A program made the translations under genes and the position numbers. Below, one piece after another: positions 27,427 through 35,350 of a stretch of DNA of 64,000 nt (position 1 is its first letter; each line of letters begins with the position of its first letter). Source of the stretch: UMGS1322 sp900550765 (GTDB taxonomy: Bacteria > Bacillota > Clostridia > Christensenellales > QALW01). Below the pieces are notes generated by a model, which saw nothing but the letters and a program-made list of their open reading frames with translations, ran no database searches and was not told the origin of the DNA. The DNA is taken from NCBI GenBank assembly GCA_958448705.1, contig CAUDEY010000002.1:62001-126000 (forward strand), in the 5' to 3' direction.

Positions 27427-27621
27427 GTTCTGTTTACCACCGTTAAAAATAGTTTCTTGTATCAAAAACATCTTTCTCTTTTATAATAAGGAAAGCGCGG
27501 CCATTTTGTTACCGGCTGCAAAGATGTTTTGTAATACTTTTGTAATATCTTATCATTCAAATGCTATTTTGTCAATACCTAAAACACATTTTTTTCATTT
27601 TTTATTTTATAAAAATTCCGC

Positions 27622-27650
27622 TTGCACAAAAAATATATCTGTGATATAAT
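27622..27650 (+). promoter_or_regulatory. secG promoter
   Basis: TTGCAC (27622-27627), 17-base spacer, TATAAT (27645-27650). Confidence 0.8.
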
Positions 27651-27684
27651 GCAAAATACTGATAAAAGCGGAGGTTTTCAATTT

Positions 27685-27996
27685 ATGGCAATTGCAGAAC
27701 TTATCTTTGAAATACTCGTTCTTTTACTGGGGCTTATTCTGATTGTTTCCGTGATTCTTCAAAAAAGTAAAAGTGAGGGAATCACCGGCGTTACCGCAAC
27801 CAGTGAAAGCGACAATTACTTTGGAAAAAATAAAGGGCTTGCAGGGGAAGAAAAGCTTGCCCGCATCACAAAAGTTTCTACAATTCTATTTGTAATCGCC
27901 AGCATCATCCTTACGATTTTATTCTCCGTGGAAGCTGTAGGCGCAGATACAGAAACAACCGCCGAGGTAATTGCATCCCTTTTATCGGCAATGTAA
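27685..27996 (+). CDS. secG: Preprotein translocase subunit SecG
   Basis: 103 aa. Small membrane subunit of the SecYEG channel. Two membrane helices (about residues 5-24 and 64-84) separated by the conserved polar loop LQKSKSEGITG and the GLAGEEK segment. The start at 27685 is chosen from GGAGG ten bases upstream; the earlier in-frame codons overlap the promoter. First gene of the secG-rnr-smpB-ssrA cluster, with an internal terminator before rnr. Confidence 0.93.
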   Translation: MAIAELIFEILVLLLGLILIVSVILQKSKSEGITGVTATSESDNYFGKNKGLAGEEKLARITKVSTILFVIASIILTILFSVEAVGADTETTAEVIASLLSAM

Positions 27997-28013
27997 CGGA
28001 AAACGAAGGAACG

Positions 28014-28048
28014 CCGCGTTTTTGTTATACAAAAATGCGGTTTTTTTT
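28014..28048 (+). terminator. Terminator between secG and rnr
   Basis: 11-bp near-perfect stem CCGCGTTTTTG / CAAAAATGCGG with a 5-base loop, followed by eight T. It probably limits read-through rather than abolishing it, since no promoter for rnr is evident. Confidence 0.8.
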
Positions 28049-28073
28049 ATGTCATTTAAGGAAAAATAAAAAT

Positions 28074-30149
28074 ATGAATTTAAAGAAAGCAATTATAGAA
28101 ACTATAAAAACGTCTTCCTCCCCCGTCACGCTCCTGCAGCTTGCAAAAAAGCTGAAGATCGAAAGGAATCAAACGACGATGCTGCGGGCAGCGGCAGCTG
28201 AGCTTGTAAAAGCAGGTGAGCTCGCCTATGACAGAGGAAAATATTCTTCCGCCCAAAAGGCAGGACTTTTGCAGGGGACAGTATGCGCTACCATCTCCGG
28301 CAGTGACTTTTTTATGAGTGAATCGCTCAAAGAGGATCTGAAAATCCTATGCAGCGCTGATTTCTGTCCCATGCACAACGATATCGTCTTAGTACGCAAA
28401 AAGGGCCGCGGCTGTGAGATCGTTAAGATCGTAAAACGCGCTTATACTACCGTAATCGGCACGCTCTTTCATGAAGGCACACAGTATTATGTGCTTCCCG
28501 ACGAAAAAAAACTTCATCTGCAGATTCTTATTCCCAAAGCGGACCGATCAAAAGCCGCCGTGGGAGATAAAGTTGTAGTATCGATCGTCTCCTATCCTAC
28601 TAAAAAGGCAGCAGCGATAGGAAGGATCACTGAAGTTCTCGGTCCCGCTGAGGATGATGAAACAGCCGTATTATCCGTACTGCGCACTTACAATATTCCC
28701 GAGGAATTTGACCCAAAGGTCCTGCTGAGCGCCAACGCACTGCCGAAAGAGATCACGGATGCAGATCTCGCAGACCGGCTGGATCTGCGCACACTTTCCT
28801 GCATCACCATCGACGGTGATGATGCCAAAGATCTTGACGACGCCGTCTCCTTGGAACTGACCGCAAACGGCCACTATCTTTTAGGTGTGCACATTGCCGA
28901 TGTTTCCCACTATGTTAAAGCGGATTCTCTCCTTGATAAGTCTGCTGCCGAGCGTGCCACCAGCGTCTATATTCCGGGCACGGTGTTTCCCATGCTGCCC
29001 AAAGCACTGAGCAACGGCATCTGTTCGCTAAACCCGCAGGAAGACCGGCTGACGCTTTCCTGCTTCATGGTGATCGCTAAAAGCGGGAACGTGCTGGAAT
29101 ATTCCATTCAGCCAAGCGTTATCCGCAGCAAGTACCGAATGACGTATCATGATGTAACCGAACTTTTAGAAAAAAAGAATTCGCCGCTTGCCCAAACGTA
29201 TGCCGATATTTTGCCCATGCTGCTTTTAATGCGCAGACTGGCCGCTATTTTAAAAAAGTCGCGCAGCCGGCGCGGCAGCATTGACTTTAATTTTCCTGAG
29301 GCAAAAATCGAACTGGACGCAAATCATTTTCCCGTTTCCCTGCAAAAATACCCGATTGGCGTTTCCAATGGCATCATTGAGGAATTTATGCTCAAGGCCA
29401 ATGAAACCGTGGCAGATTATATGCTGAAAAACGGCCTGCCGTGCCTGTACCGCGTACACGCCGCGCCGGAGGAGAAAAAACTAACGGTATTTCAAGAGCT
29501 TATCGAAATGTTCGGCTACAGGCTGCCTAAAAATCCAAAGCCGGCTGATTTCAGCCTTCTTTTAAAGCAAATACAAAACACAAAAGAAGAACCGCTGCTG
29601 CAAAAGCTGATGCTGCGCACAATGAGCAAAGCAAAATACAAACCCGTATGTGAAGGACACTTTGGCCTGGCGGCGGAAAAATATCTGCATTTTACCTCCC
29701 CCATCCGCCGATATCCGGATCTGCTGGTGCACCGCGTACTGCACTGGAGCTTTGCCCGCAACAGCAAAGCAATTGAAAAATATGCCGACCGTATGAATAC
29801 TTTTGCTGAAACCTGTACCCAGCAGGAAATCAACGCCGCCATGTGCGAACGGGATGTGGAGGATATCCGCAAAGCACAGTACATGAGCCGGCATATCGGC
29901 GAGCTGTTTGAAGGAACGATTTCGGGCGTAACCGCCTACGGGCTGTTTGTAGAACTGGAAAATACAGCCGAAGGCTTTATTCCCGTGGCATCCATGAAGG
30001 AAGACCATTTTGAATATTATGAAAACACATTTTGCTTTATAGGCGTATCCACACATAAAAAATACACCCTTGGTGACAAAGTTACCATAAAAGTGCATGC
30101 TGCCCATACGGCAGAGGGAAAAATTGATTTTGAACTGATAATAGCTTGA
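28074..30149 (+). CDS. rnr: Ribonuclease R
   Basis: 691 aa. Processive 3'-5' exoribonuclease that degrades structured RNA and the non-stop mRNAs released by trans-translation. N-terminal winged helix, cold-shock/OB domains, central RNB domain with the metal-binding cluster DGDDAKDLDDA (247-257), and a C-terminal S1 domain (LFEGTISGVTAYGLFVEL). The ATG at 28074 is preferred over the one at 28035, which is inside the terminator. AAGGA is present but distant. Followed by smpB and ssrA, its functional partners. Confidence 0.96.
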   Translation: MNLKKAIIETIKTSSSPVTLLQLAKKLKIERNQTTMLRAAAAELVKAGELAYDRGKYSSAQKAGLLQGTVCATISGSDFFMSESLKEDLKILCSADFCPMHNDIVLVRKKGRGCEIVKIVKRAYTTVIGTLFHEGTQYYVLPDEKKLHLQILIPKADRSKAAVGDKVVVSIVSYPTKKAAAIGRITEVLGPAEDDETAVLSVLRTYNIPEEFDPKVLLSANALPKEITDADLADRLDLRTLSCITIDGDDAKDLDDAVSLELTANGHYLLGVHIADVSHYVKADSLLDKSAAERATSVYIPGTVFPMLPKALSNGICSLNPQEDRLTLSCFMVIAKSGNVLEYSIQPSVIRSKYRMTYHDVTELLEKKNSPLAQTYADILPMLLLMRRLAAILKKSRSRRGSIDFNFPEAKIELDANHFPVSLQKYPIGVSNGIIEEFMLKANETVADYMLKNGLPCLYRVHAAPEEKKLTVFQELIEMFGYRLPKNPKPADFSLLLKQIQNTKEEPLLQKLMLRTMSKAKYKPVCEGHFGLAAEKYLHFTSPIRRYPDLLVHRVLHWSFARNSKAIEKYADRMNTFAETCTQQEINAAMCERDVEDIRKAQYMSRHIGELFEGTISGVTAYGLFVELENTAEGFIPVASMKEDHFEYYENTFCFIGVSTHKKYTLGDKVTIKVHAAHTAEGKIDFELIIA

Positions 30150-30203
30150 CTTTTGCCCTGGATTGTTGTACCATTACTGTTGAGATTTTTTGCGGAGAAT
30201 AAG

Positions 30204-30665
30204 ATGAATAAAGGGATTAAAACAATTGCAGAAAATAAAAAAGCCCGCCATGATTATTTCATTGAGGATACCTTTGAGGCCGGCATCGAACTCTCCGGCA
30301 CCGAGGTAAAATCCATACGGCAGGGAAAGCTCAACTTAAAAGACAGCCATGTGCATATCACCCGCGGCGAAATGTTTGTAATCGGAATGCACATTTCCCC
30401 TTATGAAAAGGGCAATATTTTCAATAAAGATCCCCTGCGCACCCGAAAATTGCTGATGCACCGCCGGGAGATCGACCGCCTTTTAGGAAAGACAAAAATA
30501 GACGGCTATACCTTGATTCCTACAAAAGCTTATCTGAAAAATGGACTGGTAAAAATAGAGGTGGCACTTGCCAAAGGCAAAAAGCTTCATGACAAACGCG
30601 AAGACGCTGCCATTAGGGATATGAACCGCGCCATAGACCGCGCTACAAAAAACAGAGGTGAATAA
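30204..30665 (+). CDS. smpB: SsrA-binding protein SmpB
   Basis: 153 aa. Delivers tmRNA to stalled ribosomes. Family landmarks: NKKARHDYFIEDTFEAGI, LSGTEVKSIRQGK, ISPYEKGN, and the basic C-terminal tail that reaches the decoding site (KKLHDKREDAAIRDMNR). The ATG at 30204 follows GCGGAGAATAAG; an upstream in-frame start would add a hydrophobic leader foreign to SmpB. It lies in the canonical position between rnr and ssrA, with one hydrolase gene inserted before ssrA. Confidence 0.97.
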   Translation: MNKGIKTIAENKKARHDYFIEDTFEAGIELSGTEVKSIRQGKLNLKDSHVHITRGEMFVIGMHISPYEKGNIFNKDPLRTRKLLMHRREIDRLLGKTKIDGYTLIPTKAYLKNGLVKIEVALAKGKKLHDKREDAAIRDMNRAIDRATKNRGE

Positions 30666-30666
30666 A

Positions 30667-31518
30667 ATGAAATTTTTTACTGTAGATCTAAAAAAAGAAT
30701 TTCCTATGCTCTCTTCCAAACAAGCTCCCACACTTACCTGTTATGTGAATGATAATTCCCGTCAGTTTGCACCGGGCAGAAAGAATCCCGCCATTCTCAT
30801 TGCACCCGGCGGCGGTTACAGCAACGTGTGCTTCACCAGGGAGGGCGAACCGATCGCCTTTCACTATCTGCGGGCGGGTTTTTCCGCATTTGTACTTACT
30901 TACAGCGTAGCGCCGGAATATTATCCCCAGCAGCTGCTGGAGGCTGCGGCATCCATGCTGTATATTCGGTCTCACGCGGAAGAATGGAATATCGACGAAA
31001 GCAAAATAGCGATCAACGGCTATTCTGCCGGCGGCCATCTGGCAGCAAGCCTAGGGGTATTCTGGCAGGATCCGTTTATCACAGGTCCGTTAAAAGCTAC
31101 CGGCGGCGACCTGCGTCCCGATGCAATGATCTTAGGCTATCCGGTGATTTCAGCAGATCCTTCCTTCTGCCACGCTGGCTCCATCCAGAATGTTTCCGGC
31201 ACCACGGACCGGGATTCAGCGCTGTACAAAAAGATGTCGCTGGAATATCACGTAACAGAAAACACGCCGCCGGCTTACATATGGCACACTGCCGATGACA
31301 CCTGCGTGCCGGTAAAAAACAGCCTGTGTTTGGCGCTGGCGCTTTCGGCTAATAAAGTACCTTATGAGCTTCATATCTTCCCCCACGGCCCGCACGGACT
31401 GGCCACAGCGGATTTTGCTACCAATCCTTCTGTAGACTCGCCGCATGATTCCTGCCATAGTTGGATCGATGAATCCCTCATATTTTTAAAAAAACTATGG
31501 TATACTAATAATGAATAA
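30667..31518 (+). CDS. Alpha/beta-hydrolase (BD-FAE/acetyl-esterase-like)
   Basis: 283 aa, cytosolic. Alpha/beta-hydrolase with oxyanion-hole PGGGY, nucleophile elbow GYSAGG (Ser120), an acidic residue near ADDTCVP and the catalytic His in FPHGPHGL. This pattern is that of carbohydrate acetyl or feruloyl esterases of the ESTHER BD-FAE/Axe group. It starts two bases after the smpB stop (AGAGGTGA serves as its ribosome binding site). Its stop codon abuts the first base of tmRNA, so the ssrA -10 element TATACT (31501-31506) lies inside its last codons. The substrate is unknown. Confidence 0.88.
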   Translation: MKFFTVDLKKEFPMLSSKQAPTLTCYVNDNSRQFAPGRKNPAILIAPGGGYSNVCFTREGEPIAFHYLRAGFSAFVLTYSVAPEYYPQQLLEAAASMLYIRSHAEEWNIDESKIAINGYSAGGHLAASLGVFWQDPFITGPLKATGGDLRPDAMILGYPVISADPSFCHAGSIQNVSGTTDRDSALYKKMSLEYHVTENTPPAYIWHTADDTCVPVKNSLCLALALSANKVPYELHIFPHGPHGLATADFATNPSVDSPHDSCHSWIDESLIFLKKLWYTNNE

Positions 31519-31873
31519 GGGGGCGTAAAGGTTTCGACAGGGTTGTTCGGTGATACAGCAAGCGAGCCGCGGTTCCGGACCCGCGTAAAAAAACCGGGCG
31601 TAAATATAAACGCTAATAATAGAACAAATTTAGTAGCTGCTTAAGGCAGCTTCCGCCGGCTCCCGCTTCCTGCGGGCGGGATATCCGGCGCCGTAATCGC
31701 AGGGAACGTCAGCTGCTTAAGCTTTGCGGCAGCGATGCAGAATGAAGCTACCCCTCAGGCAAGCCTGCCTTTGTGCGAGCCTTTCAGGGGGAATCTTTCA
31801 TCAAAGGCTACGCTCGTAGAAAACGGTATTTCCGCTTCTTTGGACAGGGGTTCGACTCCCCTCGCCTCCACCA
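31519..31873 (+). ncRNA. ssrA: Transfer-messenger RNA (tmRNA)
   Basis: One-piece tmRNA. The 5' end GGGGGCG pairs with CGCCTCC near the 3' end, followed by A and an encoded CCA; the T arm is GGGGTTCGACTCCCC. The tag frame runs from GCT at 31612 to TAA at 31642-31644 and reads ANNRTNLVAA, ending in the Ala-Ala that proteases recognise. GC-rich pseudoknots occupy 31640-31740. Directly behind the alpha/beta-hydrolase and two genes after rnr, as expected. The 3' end is a classical integration site. Confidence 0.96.
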
Positions 31874-31875
31874 AA

Positions 31876-31920
31876 AAAGCACAACATTGTAGGGTTGAAC
31901 CCTTGTGTTGTGCTTTTTGC
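31876..31920 (+). terminator. Terminator of ssrA
   Basis: Long stem AAAAAGCACAAC / GTTGTGCTTTTT with an inner GGGTT/AACCC stem, then T-rich sequence. Confidence 0.9.
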
Positions 31921-31986
31921 TTTTGTGTGATATAATTTTATTAAGAAGTTTTAAGTTCGTTTTTACAACAAAGGTGGAGTTAGTAT

Positions 31987-32679
31987 ATGGACGACATAGC
32001 CTTTTCAGCGCTTGAAGAAACAATTAGTTTTTATACCAGAAATGATTTTGCAATTATTAATAGTTTACTGGTCGGTAATATGAATGACCTTTGGAAAAGT
32101 GCGTTAACAGCATATAAGGATAATAAAGGCATAATAGAGGAATATAAAAATGGGCAACGTAAAATAGAAAGTGATTACGATGTAAAATGGCTTAAAATTC
32201 TTAATAAACGTTTAATTACAGATTTGGATAAGTCGACAAAAGATAAAATTATTGAAACAGCTCGAAAAGATATTTATAATATTCTCACAGCGATGCATCC
32301 GATAAAAAGCAAAATTTTGCTTTACAGAACGGCTTGGATCGATGAAAATAATAAAATGAATAATACCTATCCGTATTCTCACCAATATAAATCGATTTAT
32401 TTGACTGTAAATGATATAATCAGTATAAAAACAATATCATCAGCGTCATTAATTCCGTATAGAGAAGATGAGGTAGACTGTAATTTTTATAGATATGAAA
32501 TTACTGTTCCCGCCGGTAGTAATGTTTTGGAATTAGACCAGTTTGTATGTCATAACGAAGACGGTGAAGTTCTGTTACCTCCCATGAAATGTAAGGTAAC
32601 AGGAATACATAATAGCGATAAAGAGAAATGTAAAGGGATAGTTGAAATAGAGTATATCGAGCAATTGGGAACGGCCTAA
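31987..32679 (+). CDS. Putative mono-ADP-ribosyltransferase (R-S-E type)
   Basis: 230 aa, no signal peptide or membrane segment. The C-terminal half shows the order of an ART fold: LLYR (Arg114) for NAD binding, SSAS (S152-A-S154) as the S-x-S strand, then YRYEITVPAGSNVL and the ARTT-like loop ending NEDGEVLLPP (Glu191, Glu194), where the last Glu before VLLPP is the expected catalytic residue. The N-terminal ~100 residues are helical and unassigned. GGTGGAG precedes the ATG. First gene after ssrA, AT-rich relative to the core. Known relatives of this pattern are toxins, phage Alt-type enzymes and immunity-linked modifiers. The target is unknown; the assignment is by motif only. Confidence 0.7.
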   Translation: MDDIAFSALEETISFYTRNDFAIINSLLVGNMNDLWKSALTAYKDNKGIIEEYKNGQRKIESDYDVKWLKILNKRLITDLDKSTKDKIIETARKDIYNILTAMHPIKSKILLYRTAWIDENNKMNNTYPYSHQYKSIYLTVNDIISIKTISSASLIPYREDEVDCNFYRYEITVPAGSNVLELDQFVCHNEDGEVLLPPMKCKVTGIHNSDKEKCKGIVEIEYIEQLGTA

Positions 32680-32687
32680 ATATACTT

Positions 32688-32741
32688 GAGTTCAGTTCCG
32701 CCCGCCGAAACCGAAAAAATATCTTTTTTATAGCCGCTTGA
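32688..32741 (+). repeat. 3' element A, paired with 33647-33700
   Basis: Begins nine bases after the stop of the ART gene with GAGTTC, then CCCGCCGAAACCG, a run of A, TATCTTTTTT and GCCGCTTGACA. The A and T runs can pair as a weak hairpin. About three quarters identical to the element after the next gene. Confidence 0.65.
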
Positions 32742-32747
32742 CAAGAA

Positions 32748-32778
32748 AACGACAAGTTTCGGCTTGTCGTTTTTTATT
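32748..32778 (+). terminator. Terminator of the ART gene
   Basis: Perfect 9-bp stem AACGACAAG / CTTGTCGTT with a 6-base loop, followed by TTTTATTT. Confidence 0.85.
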
Positions 32779-32792
32779 TAATGCGCTACAAT
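32764..32792 (+). promoter_or_regulatory. Promoter of the second ART-like gene
   Basis: TTGTCG (32764-32769, inside the preceding terminator stem), 17-base spacer, TACAAT (32787-32792), 26 bases before the ATG. Confidence 0.65.
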
Positions 32793-32818
32793 GTAGACAT
32801 GTATCGTAAGGGTGTGAG

Positions 32819-33631
32819 ATGATGCTATATAGAATAGATCATTATACGGAAAGTGAAATAAACCCTTTAACCGGTCGGATTTATGACGATCGTTGGATTG
32901 TGTATTGCTTAACAGAATCTGATGATTATCAAACGATGGTTGGAAATAGCATTTCTGGTGTTTATACCGTAAAGGTAAGTAAGAATTATACCGGTTGGGA
33001 AATGTCCGTTTGTGATTTTATCCAGTTTCAAGAATCAAGACATAAAAATATCCTTCTATCTATTGGGCAAAAAGATTTAGATAAGGCACGGCAATTATAT
33101 AAAGAGCACAAATATAATGATCCATTTCTAAGAGAAAATGAATCAGATGTTTTGATACATAGTACGACATATGAAAATTGGGAAGGTATCAAGAAAGATC
33201 GTTTCCTAAAAAGCTGGAATGTTTTAAAGCGTGAGAAGTTAATCTGGGAAGATAAACCGATAGGACAGGAGCTGGGAGACCCCCTTGATTTTCGTAACTT
33301 TATTATGTTTTCCAGCGGTTCGATATCAGGTGAAATTGTCGTCTTATCAAAACAGAATGGGAAAATAATGATGAACCAAGACATGACGTATAAAACCGGA
33401 GCCAGACTTTATTTTGATAGTGAAAAGATAGCCGCCGATGGATTGCTCATTCGTGACGGGATACACTTAAAAGTCATGGATAAATTGCCATTAGAACCAT
33501 ATTTGTTATGGTGTGCAACTTGGGATAAGGTTGGATTAAACAGCCATATTTCAACGCCGAAAGAATTTACCGAAAAGTCAAATATGATGTTTAATCACTT
33601 ATTTAAAAGGAATATAACAACTACTTTTTAG
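32819..33631 (+). CDS. Protein with KptA/Tpt1-like ADP-ribosyltransferase tail
   Basis: 270 aa, no export signal. Residues ~110-232 resemble the RNA 2'-phosphotransferase branch of the ART fold: LIHSTT (His114), a GD segment, a SSGSISGEIVV strand, and ARLYFDSEKIAADGLLIRDG followed by KLPLEPYLL, which parallels the D.EKA..DG...P.EYL tail of Tpt1/KptA. The N-terminal ~105 residues form an unassigned domain with several Tyr/Trp. It has its own promoter and its own 3' element. The similarity is judged by eye and is partial; KptA proper is usually ~180 aa and starts with a winged-helix domain not seen here. It could modify NAD-linked or RNA substrates. Confidence 0.5.
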   Translation: MMLYRIDHYTESEINPLTGRIYDDRWIVYCLTESDDYQTMVGNSISGVYTVKVSKNYTGWEMSVCDFIQFQESRHKNILLSIGQKDLDKARQLYKEHKYNDPFLRENESDVLIHSTTYENWEGIKKDRFLKSWNVLKREKLIWEDKPIGQELGDPLDFRNFIMFSSGSISGEIVVLSKQNGKIMMNQDMTYKTGARLYFDSEKIAADGLLIRDGIHLKVMDKLPLEPYLLWCATWDKVGLNSHISTPKEFTEKSNMMFNHLFKRNITTTF

Positions 33632-34112
33632 CAAAGCTTGATACGAGAGTTCGGAATCCCCCGCCGAAAAGCCGAAAATATCTTTTTCGTGCGGCTTAAC
33701 AGGCCTGCGGCCGGCAATTTGAGATGGATTGCCTTTCATTTACCGTTTGGGTAGAAAGGAGTACTTTTTTATTCCTGTCAAATATAATAAAGCAAACAAT
33801 TAGTATGATTGCTCATTCTTTGGTTAATATACCAAACATCCATTTTCTCATGGCTTGGGAAATGAAAATGCAATTATGGAACTTCTTATAATGTATCATG
33901 CTTCTCAAGGAGTCTATCATCGATGATGTTATTTGATGAGGATTTATATCAAAAGCTATGCATCGTATTCTTACGATGTATAAAGCGGTTCCGCATATAA
34001 GCGTTAAAATGACAACAGTAGGAATGGATTTGATCCATTCCTGCTGAAAAACATATATTACCCAAAAATGCTTGACATAGACAGAACGGCCTATAACCAT
34101 TTGTTTCAAATA
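33632..34112. other. 480-base AT-rich stretch without a convincing gene
   Basis: It contains the 3' element B (33647-33700). On the minus strand a frame of 98 codons opens at a TTG (34109) with one hydrophobic segment but no ribosome binding site and no recognisable family; I do not call it. Confidence 0.5.
33647..33700 (+). repeat. 3' element B, paired with 32688-32741
   Basis: Begins 15 bases after the stop of the preceding gene: GAGTTCGGAATCCCCCGCCG, then AAAAGCCGAAAATATC, TTTTTCG and GCGGCTTAACA. AGCCG (33670 region) can pair with CGGCT downstream, making a hairpin that is probably a terminator. Confidence 0.65.
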
Positions 34113-34772
34113 CTATGAACAGAAATACTTTTTTATTAACATATCATAACGAGCCTTATCACTCAAATTATTTCCATAGCACGCATGACATATATTTTTA
34201 TATTCCTCGCAGGTTTTTGTTTTACTTTCTAAATTTTCAAGCAATTCTAATAATTTGATCTTATAATACCAATTATATGTATGCTTTGCCTTTGGTACCG
34301 AAATAAAAAGTTCCTGTGCAATTTTTTTAAATATGGCATTTTCTTCTTCTCTCATTTTGATAACTTGTCCAACCTCTTTTTGGGTTAATTCTTTATTTCT
34401 AAGCGGTGGCAGATTCTCAACGAATTATGCGGGCATACCCGGCTTTCCGTTTCTATATTCATCGAAGATAACTTTATATTTCTTTTCCAGATATGCACAA
34501 GCATATATTGGACTCCAATAACAATTGTAAGCTCTTGAATAAACTTTCATAACCTCTGAAGTGTTATCATACCCGAGTTCCATTGAAATATGACTGATGT
34601 ATAAATTTCTTTGTCCAAATTTTGAACGATAATACTCATTTGTTACATATGATACTGACTTCCCCAATTTTTTCGCGATATTGGTATATGACATATTGTA
34701 TTGATCACGAAGCAGCATAATCTCATAAGCTTGTTGATTTTTTTTAATTGCGTTATACGGAGTTTTTAGCAT
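34113..34772 (-). pseudogene. HTH protein gene interrupted by one in-frame TAA
   Basis: Read from ATG 34772 (AGGTGG seven bases upstream) the frame gives 115 residues with an HTH (MSYTNIAKKLGKSVSYVTNEYY), then TAA at 34427-34425, then continues open in the same frame for 103 more codons (FVENLPPLRNKELTQKEVG ... DMLIKKYFCS) to the true stop at 34113. The second part has an internal ATG at 34355 without a ribosome binding site. The intact product would be about 218 aa, probably a DNA-binding protein. A single nonsense change is the simplest explanation. The family is not recognised. Confidence 0.65.
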
Positions 34773-34851
34773 ATTAAATCCACCTTTCATCATTTTTAGA
34801 ATTATTGCTCTACTATTACTTATTATAAAACAATTTCCAAAAATATATACA

Positions 34852-34927
34852 AACTGTTAAATAACAGTTATTAAACAGTTGGCGTATATTTTTACGATTT
34901 GCTTTGATACTATATATTAAACAGTAA
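34852..34927. promoter_or_regulatory. Repeated AACAGT operator sites between divergent regulators
   Basis: Palindrome AACTGTT-AAAT-AACAGTT (34852-34869), then ATTAAACAGTT (34870-34880) and ATTAAACAGTAA (34916-34927). Four half-sites lie between the HTH gene and the ribbon-helix-helix gene, suitable for cooperative binding of the latter. Confidence 0.6.
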
Positions 34928-34954
34928 TTGTACTATTAAATAGAGGGAAATAAT

Positions 34955-35158
34955 ATGCCGACAAACAAAACACCTTTTACATTTAACATCAAGGATGAAT
35001 ATTTAGAAAAGATGCGCTTTATTGCAAAACGAGAGACCAGAAGTTTAAGTAATCTGTTGGAGCATCTTTGTAAGTTACATATTGAAAAGTATGAGGAAGA
35101 AAATGGGGAAATTAAATTAGAAAATATAGAAGATATTGATGAAAGCCCACGAACATAA
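34955..35158 (+). CDS. Ribbon-helix-helix (Arc/CopG-like) regulator
   Basis: 67 aa. The short beta-strand TPFTFNI followed by two helices (DEYLEKMRFIAKRETRS and LSNLLEHLCKLHIEKYEEE) is the Arc/MetJ ribbon-helix-helix pattern; the strand contacts DNA as a dimer. AGAGGGA precedes the ATG by six bases. The acidic C-terminal tail is unstructured. The repeated AACAGT sites upstream suggest autoregulation and control of the divergent HTH gene. A similar pairing occurs in plasmid and conjugative-element control regions. No toxin partner is adjacent. Confidence 0.75.
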   Translation: MPTNKTPFTFNIKDEYLEKMRFIAKRETRSLSNLLEHLCKLHIEKYEEENGEIKLENIEDIDESPRT

Positions 35159-35202
35159 GATGTATGCAATTTTGACATAACTAGATGAAGAAATTTTTAT
35201 TA

Positions 35203-35251
35203 GATATGGTGTAACTCTATAAAAAGGGTTATATCATATCTTTTTATTATA
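35203..35251 (+). terminator. Terminator of the ribbon-helix-helix gene
   Basis: Long imperfect stem GATATGGTGTAACTC / GGGTTATATCATATC followed by TTTTTATT. Confidence 0.8.
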
Positions 35252-35350
35252 AAACTATTTTGGTCCTTTTCAGAGAATATCAGTGTACACTTTTAAGATC
35301 AAAAATATGCGATTTTCTTGATATAAATAAAGACAGCATAAAAAGTATTT

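Noticed and set aside
32688..33700. Elements A/B as integron attC sites (B ends in GCTTAAC, fitting RYYYAAC)
   Set aside because: The partner core site GTTRRRY is missing at the other end, the orientation is wrong, element A deviates (GCTTGAC) and no integron integrase is present.
33813..34109. Minus-strand frame of 98 codons with one hydrophobic segment
   Set aside because: TTG start, no ribosome binding site, no family; it follows a pseudogene. Left uncalled.
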